Below, piece by piece: positions 56,101-64,000 of a stretch of DNA of 64,000 nucleotides. The position numbers were made by a program, and so were the translations under genes. The stretch lies in contig CAAAJI010000004.1 of the NCBI GenBank assembly GCA_900642245.1, positions 356,151 to 420,150 on the forward strand. Direction: 5' to 3'. Under the pieces are notes generated by a model. It did not search any database. It was not told the DNA's origin and saw nothing but the letters and a program-made list of their open reading frames with translations. The first letter of the stretch is position 1. Each line of letters begins with the position of its first letter. Source of the stretch: Fragilaria radians (Eukaryota; Bacillariophyta; Fragilariophyceae; Fragilariales; Fragilariaceae).

Positions 56101-57231
56101 ATGATATCAAAGCCCATCTTCATCATTTTGCTTGGATTTATCCAATCGACTACATTGAATTGCTTCCTAAGCATATCGCATTCAAGATTTCGAAGTTACA
56201 TACGAAGTACACGCCTCTTCGATGGACATGGAGTCGCACAAACCTACTCTTGGAGTGAAGATGGGTTAGAGCTGGAATTACGAATTGCCGTCCCCCGCAG
56301 CACACGCGCTAAGGATATACTATTTGAAGCGAAGCCTCGCAGCGTATCACTAAAATTGAAAGGCAAAAAAGGTGACGAAACTATATTGCTTGCCGGAAAT
56401 CGAACTATGCGAGGAATCATTAGTTTAGATGGTACCTTTTGGAATTTTGAAGACAGCGACAAGGACAAATCCTCTCGTAACGTTGTCGTAACAATAGAAA
56501 AGAAATTGAGACCACCAAAAGATGATTTTGAGGTGATGGACTATGATTGGGGTGGTGCATACCCCGACGATGCAGATGAAGTCTTGGAACGAACCTATCT
56601 CGAACCTGAAGAACTAAATATACGTGAGTACGCGGCAAGTTTAGGAGTCGATATTGATAACATCAATATGTCTTTAGTTGATAAAACTATGTTTACCTCT
56701 GGAATCAATTTGACACAAAGTACCCTAGAAGAAATGGAGAAAAAAGGTTTAGTGAAAGAAGTGACGCAACAGATGGATGGCAGTGAATTCTTCGTCAACG
56801 ACGACGGTGAGGCCGAACCATACTTACCCTACGGCCCAGGAATTTCCCGACAAGAAATTCAAGCAGCGTCTAAGCCTTTAAAAATTCCATTTATTGATAC
56901 AGAATCTCCTTGGGATAACAATAAGCCAAGCACTTGGGATCTACAAGATCTGTTAAAAGATATTCCTGGTTCACTTGACAATGATGACATGAATTCTGAC
57001 AATCCCTATCAAAATGGTAAGGAAATACAAGACATTGAGCAAGAATTTGAGGAAGAAAAGCTTGTTCATCAGGATGATGATGAGAACGAAAGGATTATGA
57101 AGCAAGATCCCATCGGTTCCCTAACGGTTAATCGGCTGAAACAAATTCTTCGGGAACAAGGCTTGAAAGTATCAGGGAACAAAGCAGAACTCCAACAACG
57201 GCTTCGTGATCATATTCAGTCACAACAATAG
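56101..57231 (+). CDS. CS-domain plus SAP-domain protein with signal peptide (376 aa)
   Basis: The first 20 residues are a signal peptide (PIFIILLGFIQSTTLN) followed by CF and a Ser/Arg-rich stretch (SISHSRFRSYIRSTRLF), the layout of a diatom plastid presequence. Residues about 45-135 form a p23/CS domain as in NudC: YSWSEDGLELELRIAVP, KDILFEAKPRSVSLKLKG, LDGTFWNFEDSD and VVVTIEKK. A long acidic middle follows. Residues about 335-372 are a SAP motif (LTVNRLKQILREQGLKVSGNKAELQQRLRDHI), normally a DNA/RNA-binding helix pair. CS domains act as co-chaperones, so it may be a chaperone adaptor in the plastid, perhaps nucleoid-linked. The combination is unusual and the function is inferred. ATG 56101 is the first of the frame. 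Single exon. Confidence 0.85.
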   Translation: MISKPIFIILLGFIQSTTLNCFLSISHSRFRSYIRSTRLFDGHGVAQTYSWSEDGLELELRIAVPRSTRAKDILFEAKPRSVSLKLKGKKGDETILLAGNRTMRGIISLDGTFWNFEDSDKDKSSRNVVVTIEKKLRPPKDDFEVMDYDWGGAYPDDADEVLERTYLEPEELNIREYAASLGVDIDNINMSLVDKTMFTSGINLTQSTLEEMEKKGLVKEVTQQMDGSEFFVNDDGEAEPYLPYGPGISRQEIQAASKPLKIPFIDTESPWDNNKPSTWDLQDLLKDIPGSLDNDDMNSDNPYQNGKEIQDIEQEFEEEKLVHQDDDENERIMKQDPIGSLTVNRLKQILREQGLKVSGNKAELQQRLRDHIQSQQ

Positions 57232-58051
57232 TAAGACCATCATATCTAAATTATCGTCAATATTCTTGTCTTGATTAAATGGAAGGAACACCTCCATGTC
57301 CCATACAGCTTTGGTCTAACAATGATTCAGAGGCTCATTACTTTGCTATGTAAGAATCTTCTACACTAAAGGCATATTTTCAAAGTCTTTCTTAGAATCT
57401 AGGATGGACCTTTGTCAATGTTTCTGCGGCATTCATTCGTTTACCTTTTACATATTTTCCACCCATTTAATATCTTGTTGTACTCATTTTCAAGGTTACG
57501 TCAAACATGCCGATCTTTTTGTGTTTCATTTCCAGACCATGAAGAAATTTCGTCTCCATAAATTTAAATGTGAAGATATAGGTGGGTGATAGTCATCTTC
57601 ATCACCGAAAAATCATCGTAGCGATCCCAAGGAAAGTATATCCTTTTAGCATAACGGATTCATTTCAAGATCTACAACTCACCTTCAAAAATTATATAGT
57701 TGGTACTTTAAAGGAGTTGTTTCATTGACTTATTCAACAAAGAATTTTACTGACGAAAGAAATAATTCTAAATCAGATATTTGTTTATATGAATGGATAG
57801 AGGTACAAGGAAGGCACGTTTGAAAACTCCTTGAATTCGAAATCAATACATTTTAAAGGAGTTACTTTTCGAGATGCTATCAAGTACTCAACTTCCTTGG
57901 GGCCTTATCTAACGTCATGATGAATGCATAAAATCATTAAGGCTACGACGAAAATTATTGAACGGGTTTCACCTCCAGCGTCCCGCAAGACTCATCGCCT
58001 TTTACTCATTGTACACTTTAGCTTTATCCTAAAACATGTTTCCTCAATCTG
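57232..58051. other. Convergent spacer, 820 bp
   Basis: Between CS-SAP and PPR genes, tail to tail. AT-rich; frames here are unsupported. Confidence 0.45.
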
Positions 58052-60703
58052 TCAGTCAATCAGATTACGGTTCCATGATTTTGGCATTTGTTCTAATATG
58101 GTCAAAATTTTTGTTTCCTCAATAACTCGACTACCTTCGCCAAATACAGGTGTAAGGACGAGTTCTTCGTACAAGCCAACGGAGCAAGCATTGCGAAGTT
58201 GAGCCAATACAAAGCCATCAACCTGCCCAACGGAAATACATTTCCCAAAAAGGGTTCGTAACAAATCCTCGCGAGATATCAAATCTTCATCTTTCAATTT
58301 TGGCATTAATTTGTTGACAGCTTTGAATAGCGTGCCAAATGTGATTTGGTTTGGCTGAGCATGTGGCGATAAAGAAAGTTTTTGAAATGTGCGAAGGGCT
58401 ACCTCTAGTGCCTCTTGTCGTCCCTCTTCAGGACCATCGTAGTACGCGCAGCAGTTAATCACAGAACTATATGTTGTTGTATCAGGATGGATCTCTGTTT
58501 GATCTTCCAAGTACTTTAACAAGGCTTCAGCTTTCTGAACCGCATCAAGGCGACCGCTTCGGCCCCATGCTTTAATAACTATATTATACGAAATAACAGA
58601 TTGTCTAAATCCGCGCTCCTCATTTGACAACGACTGCATATGATCAAGAATTTGTTGTGACCGTTCAGCGCCTCCATTTCTGGCATTATTTGCCCAAGCA
58701 TTCAAAACATTGCAAAAGGTGATTTCATCAGGCTTAACATACTCATCTCCAGCTTCATATTGAGCTTCCATCCATTGAAGTATTCTTTCAGCTTTTATTC
58801 CAGCATCAGGGTCATTGCTTCGAGACCAGCAGTTAACAAGTGTATTGAAAACTATACGTGAGGGTCGTGCGTGTCCCAGACCTTTGGCGTAAAGTCGGAT
58901 CATTCGATCTACTGTAGCTTGTGCTCGCCGAGCAGCTCCGTTTGGATCTCGGCGTGCAAATGCATCGATTAGCGTGACATAACTTATCGCATTCGGCTTA
59001 ACGGCTTCATCTCCTGACTTCTCATATTCCTCTTCCATTCGTTTCAGTATCGCCTCAGCCCTGTCAAGAGCGTCATCGTGCCGACTATTACTCCATGCTC
59101 TCATGACTGTAGTCATACATATTGTATTTGGACGTACTGTGCTTTTTCCTGAACGATACATTTCTTCCATCACCTCCAACAATTTTTCCGCATTCTGTGG
59201 TGCATTCGAAACGCCAGATGTCGCCCACGCAAGCATTACCCCGCCCCAAGTCTTTTCATTTGGTTCAACGCATTTTTCTCCCTCTTGTGATCTTCTAATC
59301 ATCTCAGTAAGAAGTCTTTGGGCTTGCTCTGCGTGTTTTGATTTATTCCTTGGATCTTTCATTCGAGCTATCGCACTAATGACTGCGTTATAGGTAATTG
59401 TTGTTGGATAAATTCCTGTAATTTTTCCATCTTCATGAAGTGTATACATATGCCGAATGACTCTTTCAGCAAGTTCAGCAGCATTCGTATCGAGACTATT
59501 TCCAATCGCAGATATCGCAGTTGTGTATGACAATGCACTAGGCTTGCAATACGACTTATGTTCAATATACTTTTGCTCCATCTCTTGCAAGATGCATAAA
59601 GCTCTTGATGCTGCCATCCGGCGCTCTTTATGACTTTTTGCTTTTGACCATGCCATCAATAATGCTGTGTAAGCCACCATGTCAGGTTCTACCGCGTTGT
59701 TTACCATTCTCTTGATAATTGCTTCTGCACGACGCGCCAGATTGTGTTCCCGGCTTCTTGCAAGGCCGCTGATAACCGCTGTGTATGTAATAACATTTGG
59801 TCGAATAGAGTCAACTGACTGCTGTTGTAAGTTATCTTCAACATCGAATTCACTCAAAATATCCAAGGCGGCACCAAGCCGTTCCATTTCCTTAAGGATT
59901 GCTTCGGCTCGCTCCATAGCTCCACGTACTATTCCTGACCTTTGACACCAAGCATTAATAACTGAAGTAAAGACCCATTTGTTTGGCGGCATTCCTCGTT
60001 GCGACATTCGATGTATGATATCCTCCGCATGTAAGGCTGAATCCTTAGTTTTCTCTAAATCATCTTCTGCCCATGCCCTGCATACTAGCATATAAGATGC
60101 TTCATTTGGTTCTAAATCATCATCACCGGTTTTGTCATACATAGACTCCAAATGATCAAGAAGAGATTGAGCTTTTCCAGCCGCGCGAGGATGATCCGAG
60201 TTTACCCATCCATGGATAACAGTATTGTAACAAGTCACATCTGGCTTTGCTATGAAATCTGAAGATAATGTTTTGATTTTTGATTGGTCTGAAGCTTTCC
60301 GATAATGATTTTCCATAAGTTTTAAGGTATCCTCTGCCAGTTGAACTTTCCCATCTGCAACAAAATTTTGCAAAATCACGTTGAAACCCGATGATGTGAC
60401 ATGAGAATCAAGGTAATTAAATGATTGCAAGGGTTCATTACTAATGTGAAGCAAAGGATTCAGCAAGAGAGAGGATACTTCGTTAACATTGTCGTTCATC
60501 GCTTCATGAAGAATGGAATTCTTTTTCAGCAGCTGTTCCTTTCGAAATCGACATGTCAACGAACTGCCTCTTTGGATTGCCATGAATACTGTGAAGCATC
60601 TCGCAATACAATTGAATGGACCATAGCCGAATGAATTCTGTTCGATAGAACGTGGCCGTTTCCGCACATTCATGACTTTGGGCAAAATGTAGGAATTGGG
60701 CAT
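58052..60703 (-). CDS. Pentatricopeptide repeat (PPR) protein, P class (883 aa)
   Basis: Tandem PPR motifs fill residues about 135-830, roughly sixteen by counting the P-[ND]-x2-[TS]-[YF]-x-x-[VL]-[IL] openings (PDVTCYNTVI, PNVITYTAVI, PDMVAYTALL, PTTITYNAVI, PNAISYVTLI, PDEITFCNVL, PDTTTYSSVI and others). Several repeats carry acidic/basic insertions and an A-E-x-I/L-L-x-x-M core. PPR proteins bind organellar RNA base by base. No DYW, SMR or endonuclease tail is visible, so this is a plain P-class RNA stabiliser/processing factor. The N-terminal 50 residues are basic with few acids (MNVRKRPRSIEQ, RGSSLTCRFRK) and could target the mitochondrion. ATG 60703 or the in-frame ATG at 60673 could be the start. 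Single exon. Confidence 0.92.
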   Translation of the reverse strand: MPNSYILPKVMNVRKRPRSIEQNSFGYGPFNCIARCFTVFMAIQRGSSLTCRFRKEQLLKKNSILHEAMNDNVNEVSSLLLNPLLHISNEPLQSFNYLDSHVTSSGFNVILQNFVADGKVQLAEDTLKLMENHYRKASDQSKIKTLSSDFIAKPDVTCYNTVIHGWVNSDHPRAAGKAQSLLDHLESMYDKTGDDDLEPNEASYMLVCRAWAEDDLEKTKDSALHAEDIIHRMSQRGMPPNKWVFTSVINAWCQRSGIVRGAMERAEAILKEMERLGAALDILSEFDVEDNLQQQSVDSIRPNVITYTAVISGLARSREHNLARRAEAIIKRMVNNAVEPDMVAYTALLMAWSKAKSHKERRMAASRALCILQEMEQKYIEHKSYCKPSALSYTTAISAIGNSLDTNAAELAERVIRHMYTLHEDGKITGIYPTTITYNAVISAIARMKDPRNKSKHAEQAQRLLTEMIRRSQEGEKCVEPNEKTWGGVMLAWATSGVSNAPQNAEKLLEVMEEMYRSGKSTVRPNTICMTTVMRAWSNSRHDDALDRAEAILKRMEEEYEKSGDEAVKPNAISYVTLIDAFARRDPNGAARRAQATVDRMIRLYAKGLGHARPSRIVFNTLVNCWSRSNDPDAGIKAERILQWMEAQYEAGDEYVKPDEITFCNVLNAWANNARNGGAERSQQILDHMQSLSNEERGFRQSVISYNIVIKAWGRSGRLDAVQKAEALLKYLEDQTEIHPDTTTYSSVINCCAYYDGPEEGRQEALEVALRTFQKLSLSPHAQPNQITFGTLFKAVNKLMPKLKDEDLISREDLLRTLFGKCISVGQVDGFVLAQLRNACSVGLYEELVLTPVFGEGSRVIEETKILTILEQMPKSWNRNLID

Positions 60704-63700
60704 TCTTCCTCCTTGAAGTACAAATTCAATCCTTTAAGGAAACAAGGTCACTTCCCTGTTAGGAGTACGGGCTACGCAACATTTTTTTATGAACAAAATT
60801 CACGGTTAGGGACAACAAACGTCTGTCTTGATTAAAACTTATAAACTACTTCCTTTAAGCCATATTTAATCTAAAGCACATCTTCCAAGGGAGAAAAGAG
60901 AAAAAGATATCAATAATTCAAGTTTCTTTGTAATCTCAGGATTTCATCGATCTTGTCTCATGCACAAAAGACTGGTCGTGCCCATAACATTAATGAATTA
61001 ATTCAACACTTGAAATAAAATCCTGGGTAAGGTTATAGAGCTTTCCTCTTCAATCCAAATCCTTTCCTAGAGAATCTGAACTTTTTGTCTTGTCATCATT
61101 ATTTCATTCTTATTCTGTCCTTGAGAAGAGATTTTCTAGAATATCCCTTTTTCAATTAGAGAGTAAACATAGCGTCTAGCTTTTCTCTATACCACTATTC
61201 ATACTAGGTTTGGTTTCGCTTGTCATGAACTACTTATTCCCATTAGTATGACGATAGATTATGAAACCACGCCTTCCTAAATTGATGTTACTTAAAATCG
61301 TATTTTCAAATGGTAAAAAAACAGAACCGCTTACTGTCTCTTATACTTTCAATTAGAAACATAAAGAAAAAGAAGGAACATCAATGTAATAATCAACATC
61401 AAGTTAAACTGAAGTTTTGGTATTCAGACGTTCGTAGATGAGTCCGACCAACTTACCCTGCTTTATCAATGTATGACTTTCTCAAGTAGGAAATATTCCG
61501 AGCCGCGATTGCCATTGTACATCCAAAGTGAAAAATAATAAAATGTCATCGGTTTTATATCTTCAATTGATTTGAATAAGCTCAGGGGATTCAAAGCAAG
61601 ACCCCTTTAGCATCTTTTAAAATGTAGCAAAGGCCTACGCTTAGCTAATCATCAACTTTAGAGCCTAACTTTACCCCCCAAAAATGTATCTTTCTGCCTA
61701 TTTCTCCTTGTATTGAAGCTCTCTTTCCATAGGATAAAATGCTCATTAATTCTCCAAACCATGTCACACCTCCAGTAATTTGACAGCTGTATTGGACTGA
61801 ATCATGAGTCCCATTGCTCTTTTTTGCAGAATAAGCCACGTAGAACAATCTTTGTTGAATGTCTACCGTTTGTCATCCCCCTACCTAGTGTTATACCTCA
61901 ACCTTAGCTCGTATTCGATGAAGTGATGTGGAGGTATTATATCCTGTCAATATGCTATGCTGAGTTAAAAGCCTTTCCGGATGTGTGTAGATTACCGCTC
62001 CTTTTCCCATCCTTCCGCTAATTCCTCAGATCAAGGTCTAGGCCACTTTACAAAAGTGACTGACAACTAGGTAACTTATCTATATGTCATTTATTTCCCG
62101 GGGAATTAATTATTATTCAAAGAAGTGGATGTAACTCCTGTGTACAAGCCATCTTAGAATGGGTCGCATTGATGATGAAAATAGGAAGCGATACCTATGG
62201 CAAACTTTCTTGGAATTTTGAAATGAATATGATATGAAAACAAATTCTGACAAAGGTCACCCACTTATGTTTTAATTTCTTAACAATGCATTGCATACTC
62301 TTTCCAGGATGATTGGACAGTAGAAGAAGTACTGCATTGATAAAATGGCGCCTTGAAGACTACTGCAGTGTTGAATAAGACGAATGAATGCACTTAAGAG
62401 TATTGATTTTGACGCGCGTGGGATTCAGGTCGGCTCTCAAATGAGGACATTGAACATCTAATTCAGCAATCTATACTCTCAAAAGTGTTCACAATCAGGA
62501 AATATTGTCTCCTTTAGTATATTCAGAATAGAATGTTGAATCCTTAGTTGTACCTTTTCTTTAAGAGAATTTGACCAGTATGCAAGCGGTTGGGACTTTG
62601 CAGCCAGTGTGCTCCTACATGAGTATATCAATTGTGTGACTCTGGATGATATAGCTTGTCGTAGTAATTTACTTGAGAATCACTGATCCTCCAATCTATC
62701 AGCTTCTACAGTTCTAAACTGATTGGCTTCTTGTCGCAGCTTTTAACGACACTGAGAAATTCAAGAATTGAGGTGGAAGCCAAAAAAGACATATGGGTGA
62801 ATGGATTGAATTATGGAGTAAAGAAAAAAAGTGACAAGGTACAAGGACAATGACCTTAAGTGAATTCCTTGATGCCCTAGAAAATTTGTGAGACATTGCA
62901 TCCTCCAATAAAGAGTCTGTACGTTATTCGAAAATTTGAGAGGCCAACACATAATTGCTGGGATTGATTGTATATGTCTGAGTATATGGCCCCGCATTAC
63001 TGTGCATATTCTCTTGTTAAATTTGACGATAAATGGTTCTGCAATGATATCATCGTGGGTGACCAGTTCTTTTCATGAATTAACAATGCTCTTGGAAGCT
63101 AAAAATTCAACAGGAATTTCTGAGAGTATTTTAAGATAGTCGATTGAATAAAAGAAGAGACTTTAAAAATGGGATCACACATTGTCTGAAACTATGCAGG
63201 ATTTATGAGGAGGCTTGATTTGACAAATATGATCCATGATTTAGAGGTAGGCTGAATGAGAAATTGAGGATCACATAAAACATCCTTTCCCTGATTTCAA
63301 TTCGGGAGAGAGATAGAATCTGTGATGAATATGCGTCATCTATGCTTACCAATATACATTTCTAATCTTTGCAACGAATTCCCCGAATCAGTCCCTTTTC
63401 TTGGTACGGTCATTTATGTATTACTTTATCCACCAATACACCTCTAGCTTTCCTAAAAATTTATTGAGGTGAAAAAATGGTACGTGACGTATATTTCTAA
63501 TTTTATCTTTCAGTTTTTAGTGTCCGTATCTTGTGACAGATTGATATTCCAAGCGAGGAATATCAGCAGGTAGGACTTACATCAACATAAGTCGGAAGTT
63601 AGAAATTAAGTTGGAAGTTAAAGAGAAAAGGAAGGAGGCCATTACATCCAAGAGAGCACTTATTTTGCCTCTGGAACAAGAGCTAATAGCATTCAAAGAG

Positions 63701-64000
63701 TGTGATAAATAGCAACATGTTAATGCGTAGTTGTGTACAGGGGATCTTCCGAGCAAGATGCGCATGTCACAAAATCCTATGAAGTAACCTTCTTTCCAAT
63801 GCCACATTTTTTGAGTTATAGCATGAGTGTATCTAGGGAGTCGTAGTTAGGAACCATGCTAGATTTGGGGCCTCTGTCATTTGATTAGCTATCGCAAGAT
63901 CTTATCCCCAATTCAATATCCTTGAGCAGTAAAAAGATTTAACTTTTTGTACTAGTACTAGCGACGGTAAGAGAGGAAAACTTGAAGTTGGATATCCATT
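60704..64000. other. Gene-poor end of window, 3.3 kb
   Basis: No supported gene. Open frames at 61645-61848, 62714-62997, 62936-63139 and 63577-63807 lack domain or splice support. Near 63948 there is another ACTAGTACTAG motif. A gene continuing past 64000 cannot be excluded. Confidence 0.4.

Noticed and set aside
1..64000. CRISPR arrays, prokaryotic operons, rRNA genes
   Set aside because: No regularly spaced repeats, no Shine-Dalgarno-led gene clusters and no rRNA sequence seen. Introns and gene families are eukaryotic.

Overview
The window is nuclear DNA of a photosynthetic stramenopile, most likely a diatom. The sequence is AT-rich. Introns are short (about 68-120 bp, with one of about 230 bp) and mostly run from GTAAGT-like donors to YAG acceptors. 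Copia relics have a WHVDDL reverse-transcriptase motif like that of diatom CoDi elements. Three proteins start with a signal peptide followed by a Phe-first transit region (S-F or C-F at the expected cleavage point), as in diatom plastid preproteins. Genus and species cannot be fixed from sequence alone. I see no viral, bacterial or CRISPR material.

Layout. 1-4900: two decayed Ty1/copia elements facing away from each other. 5074-6915: ENTH/ANTH-like clathrin-adaptor protein. 7343-8551 (-): HUS1, three exons. 8730-9146 (-): small hypothetical. 10728-10808 (-): tRNA-Ser(TGA). 10915-12162: unknown basic protein. 12247-13272 (-): holocytochrome c synthase. 14356-14642 (-): small two-exon gene with a mitochondrial-looking N-terminus. 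15241-16724: TBC Rab-GAP of the TBC1D22/Gyp1 type. 17049-17921 (-): protein built from Y-x-F-G-D-[IL]-T-[KR] repeats. 19040-19850: copia RT/RNase H relic. 20885-22780 (-): ABCG half-transporter. 22781-26803: gene-poor. 26804-27813 (-): YEATS protein. 29868-31170: mitochondrial carrier, four exons. 32825-33115: small one-TM protein resembling COX14. 33629-34309 (-): plastid-type unknown protein. 35145-37548: hAT transposon with terminal inverted repeats and a perfect 8-bp target duplication. 39450-39902: ZSWIM7/SWS1. 40264-40650 (-): coiled-coil protein. 42836-44224: KEA-type cation/H+ antiporter. 45254-46749: PRP38. 46920-48380 (-): GT61-like glycosyltransferase, divergent from 48614-54366, a 1851-residue trithorax/MLL-type histone methyltransferase. 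56101-57231: CS + SAP protein. 58052-60703 (-): PPR protein. 60704-64000: no supported gene.

The genes are mostly unrelated housekeeping functions, as usual in a eukaryote: no operons. Loose themes are genome maintenance (HUS1, ZSWIM7), chromatin (YEATS, trithorax), mitochondria (HCCS, carrier, COX14-like, small protein at 14.4 kb) and plastid (KEA, CS-SAP, the 226-residue protein). The best candidates for something undescribed are the YxFGDxTK repeat protein, the CS-SAP fusion behind a signal peptide, the intact-ended hAT element, and the ZSWIM7 gene with a duplicated 3' end.
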